Shown in pieces: positions 52,349 through 61,519 of a stretch of DNA of 64,000 nt; position 1 is the first letter of the stretch, and the number at the start of each line of letters is the position of its first letter. The stretch spans positions 1,569,007 to 1,633,006 of the forward strand of contig NZ_WHOY01000031.1 in NCBI RefSeq assembly GCF_009765445.1, read 5' to 3'. The position numbers and the translations under genes are program-made. The notes beneath the pieces are model-generated. The model did no database searches. It was not told the origin of the DNA and saw nothing but the letters and a program-made list of their open reading frames with translations. The DNA is from Pantoea sp. BAV 3049. GTDB taxonomy: Bacteria > Pseudomonadota > Gammaproteobacteria > Enterobacterales > Enterobacteriaceae.

Positions 52349-54007
52349 TCAGCGTTTCTGGTACCACCACACTGCTTCCCAGGGCCGCAGCATCACTTCT
52401 CCCGGCGTTACGTGCGTATCGGGGTAGTTACTGATCAGCACCTCCCAGTGGCCGCTGTAAGCGGGCGGATGCCACACCTGGGTCTCCGGGCTGAAATTGG
52501 TCGCCACCACTAACGTTTCATTCTCATAGCGGCGGCAGTAGCACCACAGATAAGCGTGATCCGGTAGCAGGTCGAGATAATCTCCCCACGTCAATATTGG
52601 ATAGCTTTTACGCAGCTGGATCAGTTGCTGATAGGTATAAAACACCGAATTCAGATCGGCCAGTGCGGCGTCAGCATTAATTGTCTCCATGTTGTCACAC
52701 ATCCCAATCCACGGCGTGCCGGTAGTGAAACCGCCGTTCTCTCCGGCATTCCAGGGGATTGGTGTGCGGCCATTATCGCGGGACTTACTGGCGAGGATAG
52801 CCAGCAGATTGTCGCTGTCCCGCCCCTGCGAGCGCAGTTCGGCATACATGTTGTGGCTTTCGATATCCCGGTAGTCGAGGATACGGGTGAAGTGCGGGTT
52901 GGTCATTCCCAGCTCCTCACCCTGGAAAATGTAAGGAGTGCCCTGCATGCCGTGCAGCACCATCGCCAGCATTTTCGCTGACTGCACGCGGTACTGGCCT
53001 TCATCTCCCCAACGTGAAACCACTCTTGGCTGATCGTGATTACACCAGAACAGCGCGTTCCAGGCCTGGTTATGCATTCCCTGCTGCCAGTGGGTGAAAA
53101 TTGCCTTCTGAGCCACCAGATCCAGGGGCGTCAGCGTCCATTTCTGGCCGTTATAAAAATCCACCTCAACATGATCGAAGCTGAACACCATCGACAGCTC
53201 TTCGCCCTCCAGTGCGCCGTAGCGCTGGCAATGTTCCAGCGTGGCGGAGGACATTTCTCCCACTGTCATCAGCTCGCGCGGACGGAAAACATCGCGGCTC
53301 ATCTCCTGCATATATTCGTGGATGCGTGGACCGTCAGTATACAGCCGCAGTCCGTCGCCCCCGGGATCGTCCGGGAAATCCTGATGCTTGGAGACCAGGT
53401 TCACTACGTCCAGCCGCAGGCCGTCGATGCCGCGATCCGCCCAGAAGTTGACGATCTGCTTCAGCTCGGCGCGCAGGTTCTCATTTTCCCAGTTCAGCTC
53501 CGCCTGTTCCTGCGCCCACAGGTGCATATAGTACTGGCCGCTCTCCGGATGCCAGCGCCAGGCGCTGCCGCCAAACTTCGACAGCCAGTTATTTGGCGGT
53601 TCACCGGGCGTTCCGTCACGCCAGATGTAGTAGGAGCGATAGGGGCTTTCGCGATCCAGCGCCTCATGGAACCAGTGGTGCTGGGTGGAGCTGTGGTTAA
53701 ACACCATGTCGAGAATTAACCGCATCCCGCGCCGGTGAGTCTCTTCCACCAGATTATCGAAGTCGTTCAGCGTGCCAAAGATGGGATCGATGGCGATGTA
53801 GTTCGCCACGTCGTAGCCATTATCCACCTGCGGAGAAATATAGAAAGGCGTCAGCCAGATAGCATCTACCCCCAGCTCTTTTAAGTAGTCGAGACGCTGG
53901 ATCACTCCGGCAAGATCGCCCGTTCCACTGCCGGTCGTGTCCTGAAAGCTCTTGGGATAAATTTGATAGATAACGCCGTTCTGCCACCACGGTGGAATTT
54001 TAGTCAT
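52349..54007 (-). CDS. treC: Alpha,alpha-phosphotrehalase TreC
   Basis: GH13 hydrolase that splits trehalose 6-phosphate, the product of PTS uptake by TreB, to glucose and glucose 6-phosphate. 552 residues against 551 in E. coli, nearly colinear (WWQNGVIYQIYPKSFQDTT; NGYDVANY). The nucleophile Asp is in DGLRLDVVNL, the acid Glu in MTVGEMSS, and the stabilising Asp in CNHDQPR. In E. coli treB (PTS permease) precedes treC and treR follows treB upstream; neither is here. The gene ends 7 bp from the convergent helicase gene. A related alpha-glucosidase is possible, but similarity to TreC is strong throughout. Confidence 0.92.
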   Translation of the reverse strand: MTKIPPWWQNGVIYQIYPKSFQDTTGSGTGDLAGVIQRLDYLKELGVDAIWLTPFYISPQVDNGYDVANYIAIDPIFGTLNDFDNLVEETHRRGMRLILDMVFNHSSTQHHWFHEALDRESPYRSYYIWRDGTPGEPPNNWLSKFGGSAWRWHPESGQYYMHLWAQEQAELNWENENLRAELKQIVNFWADRGIDGLRLDVVNLVSKHQDFPDDPGGDGLRLYTDGPRIHEYMQEMSRDVFRPRELMTVGEMSSATLEHCQRYGALEGEELSMVFSFDHVEVDFYNGQKWTLTPLDLVAQKAIFTHWQQGMHNQAWNALFWCNHDQPRVVSRWGDEGQYRVQSAKMLAMVLHGMQGTPYIFQGEELGMTNPHFTRILDYRDIESHNMYAELRSQGRDSDNLLAILASKSRDNGRTPIPWNAGENGGFTTGTPWIGMCDNMETINADAALADLNSVFYTYQQLIQLRKSYPILTWGDYLDLLPDHAYLWCYCRRYENETLVVATNFSPETQVWHPPAYSGHWEVLISNYPDTHVTPGEVMLRPWEAVWWYQKR

Positions 54008-54342
54008 TGCTCAATCCTGATTCTCAGGTGAAAAGGTCCGTGCGCTGCGATAAAACTCTGACTTTTTTCTTCTTCCCTAAGGTTAGCTATTAACTGGAAA
54101 GGTGAAATACCCTGGATGGCCCGGAACGCGAAAAAAATTGTCAATGCGGAAAGGTCATGTCAGTGCTGGCCTGCCATTCAGAGGCAGTCGGTGAAAAAAA
54201 GTGAATGGAATCCTTACGATAAACTCGTCACAAATTATTACCCTGTGGACGTGGATGGTCGGATGTAACTTGATGTGTCTTACGAATTATGTTTTATGAG
54301 TGTTTTGCCATTTTTGGCCGTCACGCTTCTGGAGAGTCACCT
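54008..54342. other. Divergent gap between treC and the hexosaminidase gene
   Basis: 335 bp, AT-rich. I see no TreR-type palindrome, no clear Crp site and no confident promoter hexamers. A GGAGAG ribosome-binding site (54331-54336) precedes the GTG start of the hexosaminidase. Confidence 0.5.
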
Positions 54343-56733
54343 GTGCCCGATTCACTGCGCTTTTCTCTGCTTGCCACCTCCCTGTTCGCTTTTTTTTACA
54401 GTTTTGCCACTCCGGCGGGTAATCTGCCGCTGATGCCCTGGCCGCAGCAGGTTGAACAACCTGCCAGCGGAGGCAGCCTGGTGCTGAATAATCGTTTTTC
54501 TGTTCAGGTGGAAGGGGACGATCTGCCAGAGGCGTTGCAGCGCTGGCGGCAGCGGATTGGCCTGCAAACCGGCTGGCAGATGATGCCGCAGACCACCGTG
54601 CCGGAGCAGCCAACCCTGCTGATTAAGATTGCGAAAAAGGTGGATGCTATCCCGCAGCCGGACAGCGATGAAAGCTACAGCCTGAATGTTGGCAGCCGCG
54701 GCATTGAACTGGATGCGGCCACACGGTTTGGCGCGATGCGGGGGATGGAAACGCTATTGCAACTGGTGGAGAACACCGGTAAAGACAGTGAGATCCCTTA
54801 TGTTGAGATCCACGACAGCCCCCGCTTTCCGTGGCGTGGGATCCTGATCGACTCCGTGCGCCACTTTATGCCGCTGGATACGATCAGACGACAGATCGAC
54901 GGGATCGCCGCCGCGCGCATGAATGTTTTCCACTGGCATCTGACCGACGATCAGGGCTGGCGCTTTGCCTCCAGCCACTTCCCGCAGCTGCAGGAGAAGG
55001 CCAGTGACGGCCTGTTTTATACTCGCGAACAGATGAAAGGGATTGTGCAGTACGCAGCCGATCGCGGCGTGCGCGTGGTGCCGGAGATCGATTTTCCCGG
55101 TCACGCAACGGCGCTGGCCGTCGCCATGCCTGAGCTTATCAGCGCGCCCGGGCCTTATCAGATCGAGAGAGGGTGGGGAGTGTTCAAACCGTTGCTCGAT
55201 CCCAGCAATGAAAAGGCCTATGAGTTTATCGACACGCTGATCGGCGAGGTGACCGAAATTTTCCCGGATCCGTGGATACATATTGGCGGCGATGAAGTGG
55301 ATGCCACACAGTGGAAGGCGTCGCGGAAGATCCAGCAGTTTATGCAGCAGAAAGGGCTGAAGGATGAATATGCGTTGCAGGCTTACTTCAACCAGCGGCT
55401 GGAGAAGATCCTTGAAAAGCATCAGCGCAAAATGGTCGGCTGGGATGAAATTGCCCATCCGGATCTGCCGCACAACATCCTGATCCAGTCCTGGCAGGGT
55501 CAGGATGCGCTGGGCGAAGTGACCAAAGATAATTATCGCGGCATTCTCTCTGCCGGTTTTTATCTCGATCAGGTTCAGCCTTCTTCCTATCACTACCGCA
55601 ATGAAGTTTATCCTGTCGGCCTGAACGGTGAAGACCTGCTGAAAGAGGGCGAGGTGGCTCAGAGCTGGCAGTTCACTATGCCGCGCCTGAAAGGCAACGC
55701 GGTGAAGGGCAGCTTTACGCTGATTAACCGTAATAACCACTGGCGCGGCTTTATCGATTTCGCAGGAAAATCACGGCGGATGGTGCATGACATCAGCTGG
55801 CTGGCACCAAACCGCATCACCTTCAGCGTGGATACCTGGATGGGCAAGTTCAGCCCGGTGATCACGCTCACGGGTGAGGAGCTGACGGGCTACATGCTGG
55901 TGGGCAACGTTCGCTATCCGGCCAGCGGCAACAAGTTGCAGGGCGTACCGGTGGGCATTCAGCCCAGCGTGCCGGACGAAAAACAGATGAAGGATAACCT
56001 GCTGGGCGGCGAAGCGGCTCTGTGGGCGGAAATCGTTAACCCGCAGGTGATTGATGTCCGCTTGTGGCCACGCGCTTTTGTGGTGGCCGAGCGTCTGTGG
56101 TCGGCGAAAGATGTGATCGATGAGGGCAATATGTACCGGCGTCTGGCTGCGGTGGATCGCTGGTCGACCGTCTCTGTTGGTCTGCAGCAGCATGCCCAGA
56201 CGCAAACGCAAATGATCCGCCTGGCAAACAGCAGCGACATTGTGCCACTGCAAATCTTTGCTGAAGCGCTGGAACCGGCACAGTATTACACCCGGCAACA
56301 CCTTAAATTCCAGGCCGGACATTACGACCTGAATGAGCCGCTGAATCGCCTGGCGGATGTGTTGCCTGCGGAGAGCGATAAAGTGCGTGAGCTGAACCAG
56401 CAGGTGGATGCGCTGATTACCCACCACAAAGACCGCAAGGCGTTGCAGGCTGTCCGGCATCAGCTCTTGCTGTGGCAGCAAAACATCCCGGCAGTGATGC
56501 CGTTGCTGGAGCAAAGCTATCAGCTGAAGCCGCTGGTGTCGGTGGCGGAGCAGGTTCGGGAAATCAGCACCATCGGGCTTTCGCTGGTGGATGCGATGGA
56601 AAACGATCGGGCATTTGGCTCACATGACGTGGCGAGAATGCAGGAGAAGCTGGATAAGGCGGCGGTAACGCAGGATGAGGTGGTGATTGCGCTGGTCTCA
56701 CCGGTGGAAAAACTGCTGCGGTCAGGACAGTAG
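54343..56733 (+). CDS. Secreted beta-N-acetylhexosaminidase, GH20
   Basis: Glycoside hydrolase family 20 enzyme that removes terminal GlcNAc/GalNAc, for example from chitin oligomers. I prefer the GTG at 54343, 7 bases after GGAGAG; it exposes a signal peptide (residues 1-~25, cut near ATPA-GN) with no lipobox, so the product is periplasmic or secreted. The N-terminal GH20b domain (~30-150) precedes the barrel: FHWHLTDDQGWRF, VPEIDFPGHA, and the catalytic Asp-Glu pair in IHIGGDEVDATQW. An added ~250-residue C-terminal part includes a beta-rich segment and helices. 796 residues. It has no E. coli K-12 counterpart at this locus. Confidence 0.9.
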   Translation: MPDSLRFSLLATSLFAFFYSFATPAGNLPLMPWPQQVEQPASGGSLVLNNRFSVQVEGDDLPEALQRWRQRIGLQTGWQMMPQTTVPEQPTLLIKIAKKVDAIPQPDSDESYSLNVGSRGIELDAATRFGAMRGMETLLQLVENTGKDSEIPYVEIHDSPRFPWRGILIDSVRHFMPLDTIRRQIDGIAAARMNVFHWHLTDDQGWRFASSHFPQLQEKASDGLFYTREQMKGIVQYAADRGVRVVPEIDFPGHATALAVAMPELISAPGPYQIERGWGVFKPLLDPSNEKAYEFIDTLIGEVTEIFPDPWIHIGGDEVDATQWKASRKIQQFMQQKGLKDEYALQAYFNQRLEKILEKHQRKMVGWDEIAHPDLPHNILIQSWQGQDALGEVTKDNYRGILSAGFYLDQVQPSSYHYRNEVYPVGLNGEDLLKEGEVAQSWQFTMPRLKGNAVKGSFTLINRNNHWRGFIDFAGKSRRMVHDISWLAPNRITFSVDTWMGKFSPVITLTGEELTGYMLVGNVRYPASGNKLQGVPVGIQPSVPDEKQMKDNLLGGEAALWAEIVNPQVIDVRLWPRAFVVAERLWSAKDVIDEGNMYRRLAAVDRWSTVSVGLQQHAQTQTQMIRLANSSDIVPLQIFAEALEPAQYYTRQHLKFQAGHYDLNEPLNRLADVLPAESDKVRELNQQVDALITHHKDRKALQAVRHQLLLWQQNIPAVMPLLEQSYQLKPLVSVAEQVREISTIGLSLVDAMENDRAFGSHDVARMQEKLDKAAVTQDEVVIALVSPVEKLLRSGQ

Positions 56734-56739
56734 TGATAG

Positions 56740-56761
56740 CCTCTCCCGCAGGCGGGAGAGG
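56740..56761. repeat. REP-like palindrome
   Basis: CCTCTCCCGC pairs with GCGGGAGAGG around AG, with no T-run on either strand, in the gap between convergent genes. It resembles the short CTCTCCC/GGGAGAG palindromes dispersed in many gammaproteobacterial genomes; only one copy is present in the window, so repetition is inferred. Confidence 0.5.
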
Positions 56762-56769
56762 AACCGGCC

Positions 56770-57156
56770 TTAGCGACGAACGGCAATCGCTTCGATTTCG
56801 ATTTTCACATCTTTCGGCAGGCGCGCCACTTCCACGCAGGAGCGCGCAGGGAAGCTGGCGTTGTGCTCGGTAAAGAATGCTTCATAAGCGGCGTTCACCG
56901 TGGCGAAATCGTTCAGGTCCTTTACGAACACGGTGGTTTTGACGATATCGCCTACTTTCAGTCCGGCTGCTTCCACAATCGCTTTCACGTTGGCGAGAGA
57001 CTGACGGGCCTGGGCGGTCACATCTTCGGCCACTGCGCCTGTTTTAGGATCGACCGGGATCTGGCCGGAAGTGATGATCATGCTGCCAAGATCGACGCCC
57101 TGTACGTAAGGACCGATGGCGGCTGGTGCGTTTTCGGTGCTGATTTCGCGAGACAT
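56770..57156 (-). CDS. ridA: 2-iminobutanoate/2-iminopropanoate deaminase RidA
   Basis: YjgF/UK114-family enzyme that hydrolyses reactive imines released by threonine dehydratase. 128 residues, with the family signature ARSCVEVARLPKDVKIEIE at the C-terminus (Arg and Glu of the active site) and VQGVDLGSMIITSGQIPVD near the start. It lies downstream of pyrBI as in E. coli; mgtA, which neighbours it there, is not seen. Confidence 0.97.
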   Translation of the reverse strand: MSREISTENAPAAIGPYVQGVDLGSMIITSGQIPVDPKTGAVAEDVTAQARQSLANVKAIVEAAGLKVGDIVKTTVFVKDLNDFATVNAAYEAFFTEHNASFPARSCVEVARLPKDVKIEIEAIAVRR

Positions 57157-57210
57157 AATTTCTCCATGTTAACGGGGTGCAACGGCCCATTATAGGCCGC
57201 TGAGTCCTGA

Positions 57211-57675
57211 TTACCAGCTTGCCAGCACCACGTGATGGGCAAACTCTTTCTCACAGTATTTGCACTTTAAGTGCACGTCATTATTACGCTTTTTCACCGC
57301 GAAGCTGGAGTTCACCGGCTCGCTGCGGCTGATGCAGTTGCTGTTTGGGCAGGTCAGCACGCGCTCGATATTGTCCGGCAGCGTCGGGGCAATTTTGCCC
57401 ACCACATCGTAATTATCAATGCGGTTAACCGTGGCGTGCGGGGCATAGACCGCCAGCTGATTGATCTGATCGTCAGTCAGAAAGGTGTTTTCAATCTTGA
57501 TCAGATCCTTGCGTCCCAGTTCGCCGGAAGGCAGGTTCAGGCCGATGGTGATGCGCTGATCGGTTTCCGTCAGGCGAAACAGCGACAGCAGCTTAAAGCC
57601 AATCTGTGCCGGGATGTGGTCGATAACCGTGCCGCGTTTAATCGCTTCGACCTGCAGTTTATTGTCTTGAGTCAT
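57211..57675 (-). CDS. pyrI: Aspartate carbamoyltransferase regulatory chain PyrI
   Basis: Regulatory subunit that binds CTP/UTP or ATP and tunes ATCase. The N-terminal allosteric domain has [15 protein letters not shown]; the C-terminal zinc domain has Cys in CPNSNC and CKYC. 154 residues. It follows pyrB by 11 bp. Confidence 0.98.
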   Translation of the reverse strand: MTQDNKLQVEAIKRGTVIDHIPAQIGFKLLSLFRLTETDQRITIGLNLPSGELGRKDLIKIENTFLTDDQINQLAVYAPHATVNRIDNYDVVGKIAPTLPDNIERVLTCPNSNCISRSEPVNSSFAVKKRNNDVHLKCKYCEKEFAHHVVLASW

Positions 57676-57686
57676 TGTCAGTTCCT

Positions 57687-58619
57687 CTACAGATCCATTT
57701 CGCTGAGTACCAGTGCCAGAATTGCCTGGCGCGCATAGATGCCGTTACCGGCCTGCTGGAAGTACCAGGCGTACGGCGTTTTATCGACGTCGGGGGTGAT
57801 TTCATCGATACGTGGCAGCGGGTGCAGCACCTTCATGGTTTCGCGGGCACCCTCAAGGTCGGCCGCTCGCAGAATAAATTGCGCCTTCACATTGGCGTAT
57901 TCGGACGGGTCCAGACGCTCTTTCTGTACGCGGGTCATGTACAGAATATCCACCTGTGGGATCACCTCTTCGATGCTGTCATGACGGCTCCAGGCAATGC
58001 CTTTTTCGTCCAGCATATCGGTGATGTAGGCAGGCATCGCAAGCGCATCCGGAGCGATAAACATAAAGCGGTTGCCGTCGAACTTCGCCAGCGCCTGCGT
58101 CAGAGAATGCACGGTACGGCCATATTTCAGATCACCGACCATGGCGATATTCAGGTTGCTCAGGCGGCCCTGGGTTTCGCGGATGGTGAACAGATCGAGC
58201 AGGGTCTGAGTGGGATGCTGGTTAGCTCCGTCACCGGCGTTAAAGATTGGCACATCGGTGGAGAATTCCGTCGCCAGTCGCGCAGCTCCTTCCTGTGGAT
58301 GGCGCATGACGATGGCATCCACATAGGTGCTGATCACCGAGATGGTGTCTGCCAGCGTTTCGCCTTTCTTGCCCAGAGAAGTGTTGCTGCCGTCTGCAAA
58401 ACCCACCACGGAAGCCCCGAGGCGATGCATCGCCGTTTCGAAGGACAGTCGGGTTCGCGTTGAGGCTTCAAAGAAACAGCTGGCCACCACAATGTGTTTT
58501 AACAGCTCCGGCTGCGGATTGGCTTTCAGGCTGGCGGCAGTGTCCAGCACCAGCTCCAGCTCCGCACGATCGAGATCGTTAATCGAAATAATATGTTTTT
58601 TATACAGCGGATTCGCCAT
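57687..58619 (-). CDS. pyrB: Aspartate carbamoyltransferase catalytic chain PyrB
   Basis: Makes N-carbamoylaspartate in pyrimidine synthesis. Start at 58619 ([19 protein letters not shown]) with AGGAGAGAGAAG upstream; a longer in-frame extension to 58757 would cross the attenuator. Carbamoyl phosphate motif [14 protein letters not shown], the 80s loop [13 protein letters not shown], and HPLPRIDEI. 310 residues. Regulated by the pyrL leader/attenuator. Confidence 0.98.
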   Translation of the reverse strand: MANPLYKKHIISINDLDRAELELVLDTAASLKANPQPELLKHIVVASCFFEASTRTRLSFETAMHRLGASVVGFADGSNTSLGKKGETLADTISVISTYVDAIVMRHPQEGAARLATEFSTDVPIFNAGDGANQHPTQTLLDLFTIRETQGRLSNLNIAMVGDLKYGRTVHSLTQALAKFDGNRFMFIAPDALAMPAYITDMLDEKGIAWSRHDSIEEVIPQVDILYMTRVQKERLDPSEYANVKAQFILRAADLEGARETMKVLHPLPRIDEITPDVDKTPYAWYFQQAGNGIYARQAILALVLSEMDL

Positions 58620-58779
58620 CTTCTCTCTCCTCAGCCCCGTGACTTGCAAACGGACAAAAAAAAAGCCCCTCATTGAGGGGCTTTTTTTTATGATCGGTGA
58701 CGCCAGGTAAGGAAAAACGGTGCTGCCCGCCTGCGTTGAGGCGCGTCTGGACGACAATGTCAGCAGTGTTTAACAACAT
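58600..58779 (-). CDS. pyrL: pyrBI leader peptide PyrL
   Basis: A 59-codon frame starts at ATG 58779 directly after GGGAGGAAGT. It reads through the T-rich pause region (CGT TTT TCC), then across the attenuator hairpin as PLNEGLFF, corresponding to PLNRGALFF of E. coli PyrL. In E. coli the leader is 44 residues and ends before pyrB; here its TAA (58602-58600) lies 20 bp inside pyrB. Low UTP should slow polymerase so that the translating ribosome blocks the terminator. Confidence 0.82.
   Translation of the reverse strand: MLLNTADIVVQTRLNAGGQHRFSLPGVTDHKKKPLNEGLFFCPFASHGAEEREDGESAV
58656..58690 (-). terminator. pyrBI attenuator
   Basis: AGCCCCTC/GAGGGGCT stem with a three-base loop, flanked by eight or nine A on one side and T on the other, 40 bp before pyrB and inside pyrL. 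UTP-sensitive attenuation as in E. coli. Confidence 0.92.
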
Positions 58780-58803
58780 ACTTCCTCCCGGCAAACGGGG
58801 GGA

Positions 58804-58831
58804 ATTATACGCATTTACTGGCCTGCGGCAA
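58804..58831 (-). promoter_or_regulatory. pyrBI promoter
   Basis: On the minus strand TTGCCG (58831-58826), 16 bp, then a perfect TATAAT (58809-58804). The start would fall near 58796, where the transcript begins GTTTGCC; E. coli initiates at AATTTGCC and uses the T-tract for UTP-dependent slippage, so a similar control is possible here. Confidence 0.8.
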
Positions 58832-58867
58832 GGAAAAATCACCCGCAGAGTAATCGTTTGCCGGCCG

Positions 58868-59881
58868 TTAATCAGACAGCTTTGCCAGCGTGGCTACCAT
58901 CACCGCTTTGATGGTGTGCATGCGGTTTTCAGCCTGATCGAACACTACGCTGTGAGCGGATTCGAACACTTCATCCGTCACTTCCATGCCGCCATGCAGA
59001 TCGTATTGTTCGGCCATCTGCTGGCCCAGCGTGGTCTGCTCGTCATGGAACGCTGGCAGGCAGTGCAGGAATTTAACCTGCGGGTTGCCGGTCAGTTTAA
59101 GCATCGCGCTGTTCACCTGGTAAGGACGCAGCAGGGCAATACGTTCCTGCCAGACTTCCTTCGGTTCGCCCATCGACACCCAGACATCGGTATAAATGAA
59201 ATCAGCCCCGTTCACGCCTTCGGCAATATCTTCGGTCAGGGTAATTTTGCCGCCTGTTTTCTCCGCCGCCAGACGACATTCGGCAACCAGTTCCGCGTCC
59301 GGCCAGCAGCCTTTCGGCGCAACCAGGCGCAGATCGAGGCCAACCAGCGCTGCGGCTTCCATCATAGTGTTGCCCATATTGTTGTGCGCGTCGCCCACGT
59401 AGGCAAACGTCATCTCGCTGAAGGCTTTCTCCGGCAGATGCTCCTGCATGGTCAGCAGATCGGCCAGCAGCTGGGTAGGGTGAAACTCATTGGTCAGGCC
59501 GTTCCACACCGGTACACCGGCGTGTTCCGCCAGTGACTCAACCAGCACCTGCCCGTGACCGCGATACTGAATACCGTCATACATCCGGCCCAGCACCCGT
59601 GCGGTATCTTTCATCGACTCTTTATGGCCAATCTGGCTGCCGCTCGGGCCGAGCCAGGTGACGTTAGCGCCCTGATCGTATGCGGCAACTTCGAAAGAGC
59701 ATCGGGTACGGGTCGAGTCTTTTTCGAAGATGAGCGCGATGTTCTTGCCTTTCAGGTGCTGAATTTCCTCGCCATTTTTTTTATCAGTCTTGAGCGTGGC
59801 GGCCAGCGCCAGCAAAGCAGTGATTTCTGCGGGGGAAAAATCGAGCAGCCTGAGAAAGTGGCGTTGATGTAACTGACTCAT
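58868..59881 (-). CDS. argI: Ornithine carbamoyltransferase
   Basis: Makes citrulline from ornithine and carbamoyl phosphate for arginine synthesis. Carbamoyl phosphate motif [14 protein letters not shown], the ornithine loop VWVSMGEP, and [11 protein letters not shown] with catalytic Cys. 337 residues. Position beside pyrBI and rraB is that of E. coli argI. Tandem ARG boxes precede it. Confidence 0.96.
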   Translation of the reverse strand: MSQLHQRHFLRLLDFSPAEITALLALAATLKTDKKNGEEIQHLKGKNIALIFEKDSTRTRCSFEVAAYDQGANVTWLGPSGSQIGHKESMKDTARVLGRMYDGIQYRGHGQVLVESLAEHAGVPVWNGLTNEFHPTQLLADLLTMQEHLPEKAFSEMTFAYVGDAHNNMGNTMMEAAALVGLDLRLVAPKGCWPDAELVAECRLAAEKTGGKITLTEDIAEGVNGADFIYTDVWVSMGEPKEVWQERIALLRPYQVNSAMLKLTGNPQVKFLHCLPAFHDEQTTLGQQMAEQYDLHGGMEVTDEVFESAHSVVFDQAENRMHTIKAVMVATLAKLSD

Positions 59882-59902
59882 AAAGCACTCCGGATGGGTT
59901 TT

Positions 59903-59941
59903 TTTGAATTAAAATTCAATTTAACCGTATGAATATTCATT
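59903..59941 (-). promoter_or_regulatory. Tandem ARG boxes before argI
   Basis: Box 1 (59903-59920) contains TGAATTAAAATTCA, a perfect match to TGAAT-W4-ATTCA. Box 2 (59924-59941) has ATTCA perfect and a degenerate left half, separated by 3 bp, the standard ArgR hexamer spacing. Predicts arginine-dependent repression. Confidence 0.88.
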
Positions 59942-60040
59942 TTCAACCCCGGCGCACAGAAACTTTTGTATAAAGGTAGTGACGGGAAGGGCACTGTGGG
60001 AAAATAGCGTTCAGAGATGCCACACACAGAGGAACGGATC

Positions 60041-60460
60041 ATGGCAAATGAAGCATTGCTGGAAGAGCAGCGTGAAGAGACGCGGCTGATTATTGAAGAG
60101 CTGTTGGATGATGGCAGTGACCCGGACGCGCTCTATACCATCGAACACCACCTCTCCTGCGACAGTTTCGACGCGCTGGAAAAGGCGGCGGTAGAAGCGT
60201 TCAAAATGGGTTACGAAGTAACCGAGCCGGAAGAGCTGGAGCTGGAGGATGGCAGCAAAGTGATGTGCTGCGACATTCTTAGCGAAGCGGCGCTGAACGC
60301 CGAGCTGATCGACGCGCAGGTTGAGCAACTGGTCGATCTGGCTGGCAAGTTCAACGTCGATTACGACGGTTGGGGCACTTATTTCGAAGATCCGGATGCC
60401 GAAGATGAAGACGAAGACGGCGAGTATATCGACGAAGAGGATGATGGCACCCGCCATTAA
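60041..60460 (+). CDS. rraB: Ribonuclease E inhibitor RraB
   Basis: Acidic protein that binds RNase E and changes degradosome composition. Start at 60041 ([20 protein letters not shown]) after AGAGGAACGG; 139 residues, E. coli 138. Conserved [15 protein letters not shown] and [11 protein letters not shown], then a run of Asp/Glu to the end. Divergent from argI as in E. coli. Confidence 0.96.
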   Translation: MANEALLEEQREETRLIIEELLDDGSDPDALYTIEHHLSCDSFDALEKAAVEAFKMGYEVTEPEELELEDGSKVMCCDILSEAALNAELIDAQVEQLVDLAGKFNVDYDGWGTYFEDPDAEDEDEDGEYIDEEDDGTRH

Positions 60461-60583
60461 TCGTTGCTGAGCGACCCGGGGGGCGGATTTTTCCGCCCGT
60501 GTCGGTGGAAATCCTTCCGTCCGGCTCCTTATTTGCCCAAAATTTCACTCTTTTCTTCCTCTTTCTACGGATTGCCTGACCGC

Positions 60584-61345
60584 ATGAACACCAATCATCT
60601 CCTCGCCCCCATTCACGCTTTTCTACATTGCCGCACGCCTCAGGCGTGGATCGACGAGGCCCGCAAGCCGGAAAATCTGCCATTGCTGCTGACGGATCAT
60701 CTGGTCTGTGAGCTGAAAGCGGCCCAGACCGCCATGTGGCTGATCCGCAAATACGTGGCGGAGAAAGAGAGCGGTGATGCGTTGCTGGCGTGGCTGAAGC
60801 CGTGGGAGCAGTTTATTCACAGCGAGAATGCCGACCTGACTTTTCTGGAGCAGCATAAAGGGCTGTCGAAAGCGGTGATCGGCCGTGCTGACGTGGAGTA
60901 TGGCGACGCGCTGGTGGATAAAATGGTGCTGCTAATCAAAGAAGAGCTGCACCACTTTTATCAGGTGCTGGAAATTATGCAGGCACGTAACATCCCCTAT
61001 ATCAAAATTACCGCCAGCCGTTATGCCAAAGGGCTGCTGCGTGAGGTGACGACCCACGAGCCGCAAACGCTGGTGGATAAGCTGATTTGTGGTGCCTACA
61101 TTGAGGCTCGCTCCTGTGAGCGTTTTGCCAGCCTGGCGCCTTGTCTGGATGACGAACTGGCCTCCTTTTACCTTTCGCTGCTGCGTTCCGAGGCCCGCCA
61201 TTATCAGGATTACCTGGCTCTGGCCGCACAGGTTGCTCCGGGGGATATTGCCCATCGGGTGAGGAAAATTGGTGAGACGGAAGCGAAGCTGATCACTGAG
61301 CCGGATAATGAACTGCGCTTTCACAGCGGTGTTCCGGCGTGGTGA
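60584..61345 (+). CDS. miaE: tRNA-(ms2io6A37) hydroxylase MiaE
   Basis: Non-heme di-iron monooxygenase that hydroxylates the isopentenyl group of ms2i6A37 in tRNAs reading U-starting codons; known from Salmonella, absent in E. coli K-12. Iron ligands are recognisable in KEELHHFYQV, EARSCERFA and SEARHYQDYL. Start at 60584 (MNTNHLLAPIHAFLHC) gives 253 residues; the reading frame extends upstream without homology. It follows rraB, the Salmonella-like position. Confidence 0.95.
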   Translation: MNTNHLLAPIHAFLHCRTPQAWIDEARKPENLPLLLTDHLVCELKAAQTAMWLIRKYVAEKESGDALLAWLKPWEQFIHSENADLTFLEQHKGLSKAVIGRADVEYGDALVDKMVLLIKEELHHFYQVLEIMQARNIPYIKITASRYAKGLLREVTTHEPQTLVDKLICGAYIEARSCERFASLAPCLDDELASFYLSLLRSEARHYQDYLALAAQVAPGDIAHRVRKIGETEAKLITEPDNELRFHSGVPAW

Positions 61346-61441
61346 ATTCTTCTTAATTTTTCTATTATGTTGTTATTAAAAAGAGTAACACTTCACCTCC
61401 CAGTTAACATTAATTCTATTTTCTGAACTCAGATTATTTAA

Positions 61442-61461
61442 TTTGCGCAGCGGATCACAAT
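61442..61461 (+). promoter_or_regulatory. CRP-like site
   Basis: TGCGC-N6-TCACA (61444-61459): right half perfect, left half 3 of 5 to TGTGA. Its centre lies about 60 bp before the predicted transcript start, a class I activator position. Confidence 0.5.
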
Positions 61462-61474
61462 TGTCAAATATGGC

Positions 61475-61504
61475 TTTGGTGCCTGAATCTGCATTGTGTA
61501 TATT
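61475..61504 (+). promoter_or_regulatory. Putative promoter of the porin-phosphatase operon
   Basis: TTTGGT (61475-61480), 18 bp, TATATT (61499-61504). The -35 is poor, as expected for an activator-dependent promoter. Predicted start ~61511, just before the antiterminator. Confidence 0.5.
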
Positions 61505-61519
61505 TCTGACTGAACATCA

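Noticed and set aside
54008-54342. TreR or CRP operator before treC
   Set aside because: No palindrome resembling known TreR operators and no TGTGA-N6-TCACA pair could be seen.
58620-58757. Possible N-terminal extension of PyrB in the same frame
   Set aside because: It begins at TTG, crosses the attenuator hairpin and is not homologous; the pyrL frame has the ribosome-binding site and the PyrL-like sequence.
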